Positions 9,384-18,292 of a stretch of 56,126 bases of DNA are shown here, piece after piece (position 1 is the first letter of the stretch; every line of letters begins with the position of its first letter). Location: the NCBI GenBank assembly GCA_028277745.1, contig JANQFR010000046.1:1-56126 (forward strand). The letters run 5' to 3'. Made by a program: the position numbers and the translations under genes. The notes beneath the pieces were generated by a model. That model was not told the DNA's origin, ran no database searches, and saw nothing but the letters and a program-made list of their open reading frames with translations. The DNA is from Phycisphaeraceae bacterium (GTDB taxonomy: Bacteria > Planctomycetota > Phycisphaerae > Phycisphaerales > Phycisphaeraceae).

Positions 9384-9389
9384 GCCCAC

Positions 9390-10562
9390 ATGGACAGCCC
9401 GACCCGGATCTGCCTGCAACTTGATATGGAACAGACATTTGGCCCCGAAGTGGCTCTGGGGGTCCGGCGGTATTCGGTGACACGGGGACGCAACTGGCTG
9501 TTGAGCGTGCCGGACTGGGGGGAGCCGCTGAGCGATCGGCTGCGAGCGGATGGCTCCACCGGGATCATCGCCCGCATCGCCAACGCGGTCCAGGAGGAGG
9601 CCGTGGTGGCCAGCGGGCTGCCCACGGTGAATGTGTCGGGGGCGTTGCGGGTCAGCCGGCTGGCGCGGGTGCAGAGCGACGACCGGCGGTGCGGTCGGGC
9701 GGCGGCGGAGCACCTGCTGGACCGGGGGTTTCGGTCGTTCGCGGCGCCGTTCCTGGTTGGGCAGGTGTGGCGGGACCGGGTGGCGGCGTTCGCGCGGGCG
9801 GTGCGGCGGGCGGGGTGCCGGTGCGCCACGCTGGACCTGCGCACCGCCGAGCCGCCGACCGAACCGCGATTCATCGACCGGTTGGCGCAGTGGCTGGGGT
9901 CGCTGCCGTCACCGGTGGGGGTGATGGCGGCGTCCGACCTGCTGGGGCGTCGGCTCAGCGATGCGTGCCACGTGGGCGGGCTGGCGGTTCCGGAGCGGGT
10001 CGCGATCGTGGGGATCGATAACAGCGAGTTGATGTGTCAATTGGCCGACCCGCCGCTGAGCAGCGTGGATATCAACGCGGAACAGATCGGGTTCGTCGCG
10101 GCGGAACTGCTCGACGGCTTGATGGGGGAAGCGGCGTCCGACATGGCGGAGCCGGGCGTATCGGTGCGCGTGCCGCCGCGGGGGGTGGTGGTCCGGCCGT
10201 CGTCGGACACGCTGGCGGTATCGAACCCGGACGTGGCCGAGGCGTTGCGGATCATCCGTCAACGGGCGTGCGAGCCGCTGAGCGTCGAGGCGCTGATGCG
10301 GGAGATCGCGGTGTCGCGACGCTCGCTGGAGAACCGGATGAAAAGCGCCATCGGCCGGACGCCGGGGCAGGAGATCCGACGGGTGCAGGTGGAGCGGGCC
10401 AAGGAGTTTCTGGTGGAGTCGAGCCTGCCGCTGGAGGTGCTGGCCGATCGGGTGGGGTTTGCGACCAAGTCGTCGTTCAACAACGCGTTTCTGCGTCAGG
10501 TCGGCGTGACGCCGGGCGCTTACCGGCGTCAGCACGGACGCGCGGCGTTACGTAAGGACTGA
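9390..10562 (+). CDS. XylR-type transcriptional regulator (LacI-like sensor plus AraC HTH)
   Basis: The product has 390 residues. Residues 1-270 resemble the periplasmic-binding-like sensor of XylR/LacI proteins (TGIIARIANAVQEEAVVASGLPTVNVSG ... DDRRCGRAAAEHLLDRGF ... PERVAIVGIDNSELMCQLADPPLSSVDIN). Residues 285-385 are an AraC double HTH (VEALMREIAVSRRSLENRMKSAIG ... ADRVGFATKSSFNNAFLRQVGVTPGAYR). The order, sensor first and AraC HTH last, is that of XylR. In planctomycetes such regulators often sit beside polysaccharide or surface-protein genes; here the neighbour is a PEP-CTERM gene. The ligand is unknown. Confidence 0.85.
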   Translation: MDSPTRICLQLDMEQTFGPEVALGVRRYSVTRGRNWLLSVPDWGEPLSDRLRADGSTGIIARIANAVQEEAVVASGLPTVNVSGALRVSRLARVQSDDRRCGRAAAEHLLDRGFRSFAAPFLVGQVWRDRVAAFARAVRRAGCRCATLDLRTAEPPTEPRFIDRLAQWLGSLPSPVGVMAASDLLGRRLSDACHVGGLAVPERVAIVGIDNSELMCQLADPPLSSVDINAEQIGFVAAELLDGLMGEAASDMAEPGVSVRVPPRGVVVRPSSDTLAVSNPDVAEALRIIRQRACEPLSVEALMREIAVSRRSLENRMKSAIGRTPGQEIRRVQVERAKEFLVESSLPLEVLADRVGFATKSSFNNAFLRQVGVTPGAYRRQHGRAALRKD

Positions 10563-10583
10563 ATCGCCCTCTGTCATCCATCA

Positions 10584-10673
10584 AAGCCGGTTCTGAGCCT
10601 CGCTTTGCGAGGCGAAGATCCGGATGCCGGTATCCGGACCTTCGGCCGCCTGCGGCGCCCTCAGGACCGGCTT
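10584..10673. repeat. Dispersed palindromic repeat, family B, copy 1
   Basis: The ends are inverted (AAGCCGGTTCTGAG at the left, CTCAGGACCGGCTT at the right) and the interior holds smaller hairpins (CCTCGC/GCGAGG, GCCGCCTGCGGC). The right half, read on the minus strand, matches 15842-15883 over about 40 bp with three mismatches. It lies between two convergent genes and may also end transcription on both strands. Confidence 0.65.
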
Positions 10674-10690
10674 CGCTTAGCTAGCGCCTG

Positions 10691-11284
10691 TCACAGGCTG
10701 CCCTTGGTCGAGGGGATGTCGTCGCTCGTGATCGCGAGGGCTTGGCGGAGCGCACGGCCGAAAGCCTTGAAAACCGCCTCGGCGATGTGATGGTTGTTCT
10801 CGCCCCACGGGACCTCGATATGCAGGTTTATCTTCGCGTTGTTAACCACCGCGTTGAAAAACTCCTTGACGAGTTGAACGTCGAACGTGCCGATCGATGC
10901 GGGGTCGTCGCCGAAGGACTTGAACTCGGCATGAAACACGAGCGCGGGCCGGCCGCTGAGGTCGAGGGCGACGCGGGCGAGGGTTTCGTCCATGGGGACA
11001 TTGGCGGCGCCGTAGCGTTCGATGCCGCGCTTGTCGCCGAGGGCCCGGTCGATCGCCTGGCCGAGCACGATGCCGACGTCTTCGACGCTGTGGTGGTCGT
11101 CGATATGGACATCGCCGACGCACTTGACGTTGAGGCCGACGCGGCCGTGCTTGGCGATGTGGGTGAGCATGTGATCGAAGAAACCAACGCCGGTGTCGAT
11201 CGCGTACGGCCCGCCGTCGAGGTCGACGGCCAGGTCGATATCGGTCTCGTGGGTCTTGCGTTGGATGTGGGCGGTTCGGGGCAT
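10691..11284 (-). CDS. hisB: Imidazoleglycerol-phosphate dehydratase
   Basis: The product has 197 residues, the normal length for monofunctional HisB. It dehydrates imidazole glycerol phosphate to imidazole acetol phosphate in histidine synthesis, using two Mn ions. Metal-ligand motifs are visible: FFDHMLTHIAKHG, DDHHSVEDVGIVLG, HAEFKSFGDDP, GENNHHIAEAVFKAFGRAL. It starts 20 nt after hisC, so hisC and hisB form an operon whose products act in close succession in the pathway. The other his genes are not in the window. Confidence 0.97.
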   Translation of the reverse strand: MPRTAHIQRKTHETDIDLAVDLDGGPYAIDTGVGFFDHMLTHIAKHGRVGLNVKCVGDVHIDDHHSVEDVGIVLGQAIDRALGDKRGIERYGAANVPMDETLARVALDLSGRPALVFHAEFKSFGDDPASIGTFDVQLVKEFFNAVVNNAKINLHIEVPWGENNHHIAEAVFKAFGRALRQALAITSDDIPSTKGSL

Positions 11285-11304
11285 GGCAGGGTCTCGCTTG
11301 AAGA

Positions 11305-12402
11305 TCAGGCGGCGGGAACCAGCGCGTCGAGTTGGGCGAGCAGCGCATCGTTCTGCTGCGGCGTGCCGACGGTGATGCGGAGCTTGTCCTCGAGCCGGGG
11401 CTGGTTGAAGTAACGGATGAGAATGCGGTTGGCCTTGAGGTGTTGGTAGATCGCCTCGGCGGCGGGCCCGCCTGGGGGCGCCGCGGCGAGCACGAAATTG
11501 GCGTAGCTCTCGGGCACGTCGAAGCCGCGCTTCCGCAGAGCCTGGGTCAGGCGGTCCCGCTCGGCAATAACCTTCGCGCAGGTCTCCTGGAAGTACGCCT
11601 GGTCCTCCAGCGCCGCGACGGCGGCGACCTGGCTGAGGATGTCGGTGTTGTAGGAGTCGCGGGCCTTGTCGAGCGTCGCGATGAGTCCGGCGTCGGCCAG
11701 CCCGTAGCCGAAGCGCAGGCCCGCCAGGCCGTAGCCCTTGCTCAGCGATCGGAGGATGACGACGTTCGGCAGCGCATCGTCTCCGCGCAGCAGCCCCAGC
11801 GCATCACCGGGGGCGAAGTCGGCGTAGGCCTCGTCCACGACGAACACGCCGCGGAACGTCCGGGCCATCTCGCGGACCCGCGCCACGGTCTCGAACCGGC
11901 CGGTGGGGGCGTGGGGGTTGACCAGGAACGCCAGGCGGCAGCCGGCCGCGTTGAGCCGGTCGGCGTAGTCGTCCGGGAGCGCGAAGCCCTCCCCGCGTTC
12001 GACGATGGTGATGGGCGTGTCCTGGATGTCGGCGAGCACGCTGTAGAGCGTGTAGCTCGGCGCGGTCATGCCGATGCCGGCCGCGGCGCCGTTGCGGGGG
12101 GCGCAGAAGACGGTGACGAGCAGCCGCAGCAGCTCGTCGCCGCCGTTGGTGGCGATGACCTGGCCCGGGGTGAGGCCGTGCAGGTCGGCGGCGGCCCGGC
12201 GGAAGCGGACGGCGTCGGCCGGGGGGTAGAGCCGCAGCGCCTCGGGCGTCAGGCCGCGGATGGCGTCCATCACGTTGGGAGACGGGGGGTAAGGGTTTTC
12301 GTTGGTGTTGAGTTTGAGGACCGAGCCGGTCTGGGTGTAATCCGGCTGCTCTCCGGGGAGGTAGGCGTGCAGCCGGGCGATGTTGTCGCGTTCGAAAGCC
12401 AT
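11305..12402 (-). CDS. hisC: Histidinol-phosphate aminotransferase
   Basis: The product has 365 residues, a class I/II PLP aminotransferase. Seen in order: LNTNENPYPPSP at the N-terminus, FLVNPHAPTGRF, VVDEAYADF, and SLSKGYGLAGLRFGY with the PLP lysine, then RNILIRYFNQPRLEDKLRITVGT at the C-terminus. It converts imidazole acetol phosphate and glutamate to histidinol phosphate. It is the first gene of a two-gene operon with hisB and is divergent from the HEAT-like gene (84 nt between starts). Confidence 0.95.
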   Translation of the reverse strand: MAFERDNIARLHAYLPGEQPDYTQTGSVLKLNTNENPYPPSPNVMDAIRGLTPEALRLYPPADAVRFRRAAADLHGLTPGQVIATNGGDELLRLLVTVFCAPRNGAAAGIGMTAPSYTLYSVLADIQDTPITIVERGEGFALPDDYADRLNAAGCRLAFLVNPHAPTGRFETVARVREMARTFRGVFVVDEAYADFAPGDALGLLRGDDALPNVVILRSLSKGYGLAGLRFGYGLADAGLIATLDKARDSYNTDILSQVAAVAALEDQAYFQETCAKVIAERDRLTQALRKRGFDVPESYANFVLAAAPPGGPAAEAIYQHLKANRILIRYFNQPRLEDKLRITVGTPQQNDALLAQLDALVPAA

Positions 12403-12452
12403 GGAAACGCGGCATGTTCGCAGCCGGGGCGCGGCGGGTCAAGGCGGTGTGC

Positions 12453-12480
12453 TTTACGTGGGCAGGGGAAGGCGTAAACT
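12453..12480 (+). promoter_or_regulatory. Promoter TTTACG-N16-TAAACT, 6 nt before the start codon
   Basis: A -35-like TTTACG (12453-12458) and a -10 TAAACT (12475-12480) are separated by 16 nt. The -10 is followed by 6 nt and the ATG at 12487. No ribosome site fits between, so the transcript is predicted to be leaderless. Confidence 0.65.
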
Positions 12481-12486
12481 GTAGCG

Positions 12487-14028
12487 ATGAACGCAGATCG
12501 GACGGCAAGGACGCTGAGATGGCGGGTCATCACCGCCGCCCTCGCCATGGTGACGGCGATGGGCGCGTCCATCGGCGCTCAGGCCGACGACGCGGCGGAC
12601 CGCGCCGCGATCAAGATGCTCCAACAGGCGGTTACGGTCGCCCAGAGCGGCGAGCACAACCGCCTGCTGCGGGCGCTGCGCCACCTGAAAGACCCCGCCC
12701 TGCGGCCGTTGTTCGTCGACCTCGCGATCCGGACGCACCCCGCGCTTCAGATCCACGGCATCCTCGGGCTGGCCGAGTTGAGCGAAGAGCAATCGCTCGA
12801 CCTGGCGCGGGTCGCGTCGATCGACGACGACGCCGTGCATGGGGAGTTGATCAGCGCCGCGCTGGACGCGGATCTGCTGACGGACGAGCAGGGGCTGCAG
12901 ATGCTGGACTGGCCGGGGATGGACACGGGCGCCAAGCTGCTGATCGCGACGAAGCGGATCGCGGAGGACAAGCCGACGTCCACGAAATTCCTGGTCGATA
13001 ACCTCGACGCGAGCAAGCTCGGGCGGCGGGCGATGGCGGCCCTGTTGCTGCACCACCTGGGCGACCAGCGCGGCTACACAGGCCTGCAGGCGCTGGACCA
13101 GTCCAACGACCCGGCGCGGGACGCGGTGCGGGCGATGCTCCTGACCACCGCGATGAAACATAACCTCAACCGCACGGCCAATTGGGCATACGCCCTGGCC
13201 ATCGAGCCGGACATCAACCCGGGGCTGGGATTGCTCGCGCTGCAGACCGCGATGCGTTACGGCGACCCGCGGGCCGCGGCGCAGTGGCGGACGCGGTTTG
13301 AATCCGCCGCCGAGCCCGTCGCCCGCATCCGGCTCGCGATGATCGCGCTGCACCTGTCGCCGTTCGTACCGCCCGAGACGTTCGACGTGCTGATCGCCCA
13401 GGACGACCCGTTGCTGGCGCGGATCGGCAAGGCCGGCCGGGCGATCGCCGACGACAACCCGGCCCTCGCCGATGAGGTGGTCGCCCTGATCCAGCTGCTG
13501 CACCCGGTGGCCAACCGATGGGCGCTGAACTATGCCCGTGAAGAAGCGGCGGAGGACAACGCGATGCTGATCCTGCTCGCGTTGATCGACGCCTATGAAC
13601 GGGGCCCCGATGACCGCGGCCGGGCCCGCCGGCTCGACGACGCGGTGAACGCCAGCCAGGCCCTGTTCGAGCGTTCGCCCGACATGGCCGTGAACCTGCT
13701 GCGGCCGATCCTCGCCAATGACGCGACCGACCCGCTCCTGCGGCAAGGCATCCTGCTGGGCCTGGTCCGCTCGGGCGATCCGGACGCCCACGTCATCCTG
13801 GAGGGCCTGCCGGCGTTCAACCACCCGGACACCATTGCGCTAGGGCTGCTCCTGTTGACCCGCAGCCAACGCCCGCTCACCGACAACCAGCTCCGCGACT
13901 TGGCGTTGATGATCCGCGGGGGAGGAGCGATCGAGGATTCCCTGCGGATGCAGGCGGCGTGGGCCTATCTCAAGATGACCGGCCAGGACCGCAAGGCGCT
14001 GGCGGCCGCGCTGGAATCTCAACCTTGA
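12487..14028 (+). CDS. Secreted alpha-helical repeat (HEAT-like) protein, function unknown
   Basis: The product has 513 residues. Its N-terminus RTARTLRWRVITAALAMVTAMGASIGAQA is a signal peptide. The rest is almost entirely alpha-helical with recurring helix pairs (LRALRHLKDPALRPLFVDLAIRTHPALQIHGILGLAELS; MAALLLHHLGDQRGYTGLQALDQS; LLRPILANDATDPLLRQGILLGLVRSGDPDAHVILEGLPAF), as in HEAT or TPR-like scaffolds. No catalytic motif is seen. It probably acts in the periplasm as a scaffold. It stands alone, divergent from hisC and followed by a palindromic repeat. Confidence 0.7.
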   Translation: MNADRTARTLRWRVITAALAMVTAMGASIGAQADDAADRAAIKMLQQAVTVAQSGEHNRLLRALRHLKDPALRPLFVDLAIRTHPALQIHGILGLAELSEEQSLDLARVASIDDDAVHGELISAALDADLLTDEQGLQMLDWPGMDTGAKLLIATKRIAEDKPTSTKFLVDNLDASKLGRRAMAALLLHHLGDQRGYTGLQALDQSNDPARDAVRAMLLTTAMKHNLNRTANWAYALAIEPDINPGLGLLALQTAMRYGDPRAAAQWRTRFESAAEPVARIRLAMIALHLSPFVPPETFDVLIAQDDPLLARIGKAGRAIADDNPALADEVVALIQLLHPVANRWALNYAREEAAEDNAMLILLALIDAYERGPDDRGRARRLDDAVNASQALFERSPDMAVNLLRPILANDATDPLLRQGILLGLVRSGDPDAHVILEGLPAFNHPDTIALGLLLLTRSQRPLTDNQLRDLALMIRGGGAIEDSLRMQAAWAYLKMTGQDRKALAAALESQP

Positions 14029-14067
14029 CCGAGCGACACGAGCCGGATAAACCCTGAAGATCATCCC

Positions 14068-14132
14068 CGTTCGCCCCGGGCTCCGCCCGGGGCAGGTGTG
14101 ATCGATCCCCGGGCCGAGCCCGGGGCTAACGG
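14068..14132. repeat. Paired palindromic intergenic repeat, family A
   Basis: Two GC-rich hairpins in inverted arrangement: GCCCCGGGCTCCGCCCGGGGC at 14073-14093 (split here as CCCCGGGC / GCCCGGGG arms) and CCCCGGGC / GCCCGGGG arms at 14107-14125, ending in CTAACGG. The outer flanks CGTT and AACG mirror each other. It belongs to the family whose ends read TTAGC / GCTAA found at several other intergenic sites in this window. Confidence 0.7.
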
Positions 14133-14153
14133 ATTCGACGAAGACGACACTTC

Positions 14154-15329
14154 ATGAGTGAAATCCCCCTGAGCCAACCCGACATCACCGAGAGCGAAAT
14201 CCACGCGGTGACCAACGTCCTGCGCTCGGGCCGGCTGAGCATCGGCCCCCGCCGCGATCTGTTCGAGCAGCTCGTCGCCGAGCGCGCCGGCCGGCGCCAC
14301 GGCATCGCCGTCTCTTCCGGCACCGCGGGCCTCCACCTCTGCCTGCTCGCGCTGGACATCGGCCCCGGCGATGAAGTCATCACCACCCCCTTCAGCTTCA
14401 TCGCCTCGGCCAACTGCATCCTGATGGTCGGCGCCAAGCCGGTGTTTGTCGATATTGACCCCAGCAGCCTCAACATGGACCCCAGGCTCATCGAAGCGGC
14501 GATCACCCCCAAGACCAAGGCCATCCTCGCGGTCGAGGTGTTCGGCAACCCCAAGCACATGGACACGATCGAACAGATCGCCCGCAAGCACGAGCTGCCG
14601 CTGGTCGAGGACTGCTGCGAGGGCCTGGGCGGCAAGCTCAACGGCCGACCGATCGGCAGCTTCGGCCGATGCGGGGTGTTCGCGTTCTACCCCAACAAGC
14701 AGATCACCACCGGCGAGGGCGGCGTGATCGTCACCGACGACCACCGCCTTGCCGAGCTCTGCCGCAGCCTCCGCAACCAGGGCCGCTCCGAGTCGTCCAT
14801 GACCGGCCACAACACGACCAACACCGCCGGGTCGTGGCTCAACCACGAACGCCTGGGCTACAACTACCGCCTCAGCGAGATCGCCTCGGCGCTCGGCGCC
14901 GCCCAGATGGAGCGGCTCGACGAGTTGCTCGCCAAACGCCGCGATGTGATCGGCATGTACATGCGCCGGCTCATGGACTGGGACAACCTCGTGCTGCCCA
15001 ACTGCGAGCCCGGCTCCGAAGACGACCGCTCGTGGTTCGTCTTCGTCGTGAGGCTCTCGACCGTGTTCGGGCACGTGGAGCGCGACCGGATCATCACCGG
15101 CCTCCGCCGCCACGAGGTCGGCGCGAGCAACTACTTCCCCTGCATCCACCTCCAGCCGTTTTACAGCCGGGAGCTGGGCTTCAAGAAGGGGGATTTCCCT
15201 ATCGCCGAATCCATCAGCGAACGGACCATCGCCCTGCCCTTCTTCCCGTCGCTCGACCAGACGCAGGTCGAGCTGGTCTGCCATACCCTGAAGGTGATGA
15301 TCCAGCGCGAGCAACTGCTCAAGCAATAA
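14154..15329 (+). CDS. DegT/DnrJ/EryC1/StrS family PLP aminotransferase
   Basis: The product has 391 residues, full length for the family. Seen: SGTAGLHLCLLALDIGPGDEVITTPFSFIASANCILMVGAKPVFVDID, VEDCCEGLGGKLNGRPIGSFG, and FYPNKQITTGEGGVIVTDD with the PLP lysine in PNK. These enzymes aminate keto-sugars such as UDP-4-keto-6-deoxy sugars for cell-surface glycans. No sugar epimerase or dehydratase is adjacent, so the substrate cannot be read from context. The next gene, a small zinc-ribbon membrane protein, starts 10 nt later and is probably cotranscribed. Confidence 0.93.
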   Translation: MSEIPLSQPDITESEIHAVTNVLRSGRLSIGPRRDLFEQLVAERAGRRHGIAVSSGTAGLHLCLLALDIGPGDEVITTPFSFIASANCILMVGAKPVFVDIDPSSLNMDPRLIEAAITPKTKAILAVEVFGNPKHMDTIEQIARKHELPLVEDCCEGLGGKLNGRPIGSFGRCGVFAFYPNKQITTGEGGVIVTDDHRLAELCRSLRNQGRSESSMTGHNTTNTAGSWLNHERLGYNYRLSEIASALGAAQMERLDELLAKRRDVIGMYMRRLMDWDNLVLPNCEPGSEDDRSWFVFVVRLSTVFGHVERDRIITGLRRHEVGASNYFPCIHLQPFYSRELGFKKGDFPIAESISERTIALPFFPSLDQTQVELVCHTLKVMIQREQLLKQ

Positions 15330-15339
15330 CGCCGCGTCC

Positions 15340-15843
15340 ATGACGCAATCCCCCGCCCCGACGAACGACGCCGACCGCTTCTGCCTGGGGTGCGGCTACA
15401 ACCTGCGGGGCCTGCCGCGGGGCGACTGCCCCGAATGCGGGCAGTGGTTCGACCCGAACCTGGAGATCACGTACGCCGGCCAGCCGCCCATGCCGGCCCC
15501 GCCCCGGCCGCGCCTGCGCCCCGCCACCGCCATCGCCGCTGCGGTGACCCTCATCGCCCTGGGCCGGTTGGTGATTTACACCCTTGACGCTGACACCGCG
15601 GTCTGCGTCTATGTCAGCATCTACCCCCTCTGGCTGCTGGGCTGCATCCTGTTGATTATGAGCGTGGTGCGTAACGAGACCCTCACGGGGCTGGTGACGT
15701 GGATGCTGGCGGGCATCGGGATCGGGCTGGCGCTGGCGGTCTGGGACGGCCCGCTGGGCGTGCTGGTCGCGTGCTGCGTCGGCCCGTTCGCCGGCCTGCT
15801 GCGCGAATGGATGGACCTGGGCGAGATCACCCGGCAGAGGTAA
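15340..15843 (+). CDS. Small zinc-ribbon membrane protein
   Basis: The product has 167 residues. The N-terminus carries a rubredoxin-like zinc ribbon, CLGCGYNLRGLPRGDCPECGQWF (residues about 15-37), then a Pro-rich linker and about four membrane helices (ATAIAAAVTLIALGRLVIYTL; VYVSIYPLWLLGCILLIMSVV; LTGLVTWMLAGIGIGLALAV; PLGVLVACCVGPFAGLL). Such proteins are frequent in planctomycetes and have no known function. The ribbon resembles that of the triplet at 52.3-55.3 kb, but the topology differs. It is likely cotranscribed with the aminotransferase upstream. Confidence 0.75.
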   Translation: MTQSPAPTNDADRFCLGCGYNLRGLPRGDCPECGQWFDPNLEITYAGQPPMPAPPRPRLRPATAIAAAVTLIALGRLVIYTLDADTAVCVYVSIYPLWLLGCILLIMSVVRNETLTGLVTWMLAGIGIGLALAVWDGPLGVLVACCVGPFAGLLREWMDLGEITRQR

Positions 15844-15883
15844 GCCGGCCCTGAGGACGCCGCAGGCGGCCGAAGGCCCGGAT
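15842..15883. repeat. Dispersed repeat, family B, copy 2 (half element)
   Basis: AAGCCGGCCCTGAGG followed by CGCCGCAGGCGG and a CCGAAGG..CCGGAT tail. It matches the reverse complement of 10632-10673 with about three mismatches in 40. It starts at the stop codon of the gene before it. The other inverted end is not obvious here. Confidence 0.55.
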
Positions 15884-16144
15884 CTCCTTGCGAACCGCCG
15901 TCAATCTGAATTCAAAACCGCCATTTCCTAACGATTCTCAAACCATATGGGCGCCCGGCTTCGACATTAGCGACATCCCTGCGACATCGGAGTCGTCTTG
16001 TCCCATTTTCGCGTGATGACAGGGTTTAGACCTATTCAAGCTGGGGGGTTTCTGCTATTCTTGGGCCCTCAGGGTATGGGTGCCCCGTCGTATCAGCGCG
16101 GGGTGTGTAGGCGCCCTTGGGAGTCCTGTTTTAGAGGCCGTATT
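15884..16144 (+). promoter_or_regulatory. Non-coding leader region of the pilin-like gene
   Basis: About 260 bp without a convincing gene. A -10-like TATTCT at 16056-16061 would give a leader of about 75 nt containing GC-rich inverted segments (GCCCC / GGGGT near 16081-16108). AGAGG at 16133-16137 is a ribosome site 7 nt before the GTG at 16145. An ATG at 15998 is in frame but would give an unnatural 49-residue extension before the prepilin signal. Confidence 0.35.
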
Positions 16145-17020
16145 GTGAAATCGACATTCCGGGCATTTACGCTGGTCGAACTTCTGGTGGTCATCGCCAT
16201 CATCGCCCTGCTCATTGGCATCGTGCTGCCCACGCTGGGGTCGGCGCGTGAATCGGCGCGGGTGTCGGCCTGCGCCAGCAACGAGCGGCAGATCGGGCTG
16301 GCGATGTACGGCTACGCGACGGATCACCGCGATCAGTTGCCGTATGCGGTCAATCTGACCACCGCTGGAGAGGTGAGCTTCGACGACGCGATCAGCGGTT
16401 ATCTGGGCTCTGCCTGGAGCGTTTCTCAACGCAACCACCGATTTCTGCCGGATCCCGCACTTGCGAAAGAAGTGTTGATCTGTCCTTCCGATCAAGTCGA
16501 CCTGTCCGGCACGATGGATGTGGTCAAACGCACTTATGCGATGATCGAAGGGGGAGACGCCCCTGCCGGTGAATTGCCGCCTGGCACCGGCTCGGTGTAC
16601 TCGCCAGATTTATCGGTTTCGCCGCTTTGGGACCACATCGATCAGGAGGGACGCCCCCCGGTTTACCTTGACGGGAATGACGTGCCGATTCCCTCATCCG
16701 TCCTTCTGGCCAGCGAATGGTCACGGCGGTTCACACCCGCGTTATCCGTGTTGGCCAACAGTGTGGGTCACGCAGAGAGCGTCCAGGGCGGGATCTACCG
16801 GAGTGCAATTCGAAACCCGGACGAACAGCATCCCGTGTACGGCTCCACCTCGATGTATGACGCGTACCGGCTTCACGGCAGCGACAACGATCCACGGTTC
16901 AATTACCTGTTCGCCGACGGCCACGTCCGTCTGTATCAACCCGAAGAAACCAACGGCGGCGTCGCCCTCGGCGGTGGGGCCGACCCGGCGGGCTTCTGGA
17001 CCCGGAAACCCGGCGATTAA
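16145..17020 (+). CDS. Pilin-like protein with prepilin signal and C-terminal DGHV motif
   Basis: The product has 291 residues. The GTG at 16145 was chosen because it leaves a 7-residue leader before A7|F8-TLVE12[27 protein letters not shown], the usual spacing, and it has a ribosome site. Residues from about 30 on ([25 protein letters not shown]) and the ending [14 protein letters not shown] are those of the large planctomycete pilin-like families (DUF1559/H-X9-DG type). The role is unknown: surface fibre or secreted protein. It precedes a PEP-CTERM protease by 71 bp. Confidence 0.8.
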   Translation: MKSTFRAFTLVELLVVIAIIALLIGIVLPTLGSARESARVSACASNERQIGLAMYGYATDHRDQLPYAVNLTTAGEVSFDDAISGYLGSAWSVSQRNHRFLPDPALAKEVLICPSDQVDLSGTMDVVKRTYAMIEGGDAPAGELPPGTGSVYSPDLSVSPLWDHIDQEGRPPVYLDGNDVPIPSSVLLASEWSRRFTPALSVLANSVGHAESVQGGIYRSAIRNPDEQHPVYGSTSMYDAYRLHGSDNDPRFNYLFADGHVRLYQPEETNGGVALGGGADPAGFWTRKPGD

Positions 17021-17091
17021 TCCATGCGTATTGCGTCCTTATCGATTATTCTCTTATTACCCAATGCTGATTTGATGGGAGTTTCCACATT

Positions 17092-18234
17092 ATGAAGTCT
17101 CTTGGCATCACCTTAGGTCTTGTGGGGATGGCGTTTGGAGCGGCCCAAGCCCAGGCTGGCGTCTATCAGTCGGAAGGCCACAAGCAGATCCATGAGTACC
17201 AGGCAAAAGGTTGGGGCGCGGTCGGCGTCATCATCGATGACCGGGGCGCGCTCTGTTCGGGCTCGCTCATCCAGAGTAAAAACCCGAACGTCACTCCGGG
17301 CAACCAGTGGATCCTGACCGCGGCCCACTGCGTCGACTTCGCCAATTCCATGACCTTCCGGACCAACGGCGTGACCTACCAGGCCGAAAGCTGGTATGTC
17401 CCCGATAACTGGCGGCGGGTGATCGGCGATGGCAACGACATCGCGCTGATCAAACTCGCGTCACCAATCTCTGACCCCGACGTCGACCCGCTGTATCTGC
17501 CCACCAAGGGACCGACCCCGGACAAAAACGAACAGGTGGCGGTCATAGGCTTCGGCACACACGGCCGGTCCGACACCGGGCCGATCTATAACGCCGACGT
17601 GCGCCGGCTCGGGCACCAAGTCATTGAACATGTCGTCCCCGGAACCGTGGCCGGTCGTGAGATCTATTACGACATGGATTCCCGAACCGACGAGGACTCC
17701 GCTCACCCCCTCAGTGTGTTCAGCGAAACCCTGCCGTGGGAGTACGGCACGGCCCCCGGCGACTCGGGCGGGCCGGACGTTATGCTCGGCGAAATCGTCG
17801 GCGTGCACTCCTGGGGAGAAAGCCCGGCATTCAACAACCGGCTATCGGCCTCCACCGTGGTCTTTGACTGGATCGACTGGATCGAGAACATCATCACCTC
17901 CGGCGGCAACCAGGCCAATACCTCCACCCCCCTGGAGGCCGTCTCAGGCCGCCCCGGGGTGTCCATCTTCAGCGCTCCGTCGTTTTTCGGTGAAGGCGAG
18001 AACTACCTCGCGGAAGGCACTCCCTACGCGGACGCTCGCGACGACTCCGTGGATTATCTGCTCAGTCAAGGTCTTACTCCGTGGGAAGTGAATGGAGATT
18101 TCCTGTATCACCTCGGCGGCACTTTCGACTACATCGAGAGTGAACTCGACACCAGCGTGCCCGAGCCCGGCGTCGCGATGCTGTTTGCCATCGGGGCCGC
18201 CGCCGGGGCGATGCGCCGGCGCCGCACCGCCTGA
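17092..18234 (+). CDS. Trypsin-like serine protease with PEP-CTERM signal
   Basis: The product has 380 residues. A signal peptide (MKSLGITLGLVGMAFGAAQAQA) is followed by an S1-type domain with the full triad: His79 in LTAAHC, Asp116 in GNDIALIKL, Ser225 in APGDSGGP. The C-terminus VPEPGVAMLFAIGAAAGAMRRRRTA is a PEP-CTERM anchor, so the protease is probably kept at the cell surface after exosortase processing. Between them lies an approximately 90-residue linker. A strong intrinsic terminator follows at 18293-18320. Confidence 0.92.
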   Translation: MKSLGITLGLVGMAFGAAQAQAGVYQSEGHKQIHEYQAKGWGAVGVIIDDRGALCSGSLIQSKNPNVTPGNQWILTAAHCVDFANSMTFRTNGVTYQAESWYVPDNWRRVIGDGNDIALIKLASPISDPDVDPLYLPTKGPTPDKNEQVAVIGFGTHGRSDTGPIYNADVRRLGHQVIEHVVPGTVAGREIYYDMDSRTDEDSAHPLSVFSETLPWEYGTAPGDSGGPDVMLGEIVGVHSWGESPAFNNRLSASTVVFDWIDWIENIITSGGNQANTSTPLEAVSGRPGVSIFSAPSFFGEGENYLAEGTPYADARDDSVDYLLSQGLTPWEVNGDFLYHLGGTFDYIESELDTSVPEPGVAMLFAIGAAAGAMRRRRTA

Positions 18235-18292
18235 TACGGATCCCACTTAAACGGGATGCGTGTCGCCGCCCCCCAACCCCTCCTGAACCTCG

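Noticed and set aside
15998..16144. ATG at 15998 as start of the pilin-like gene
   Set aside because: It would place 49 extra residues before a prepilin signal that needs a short basic leader; the GTG at 16145 has a ribosome site.
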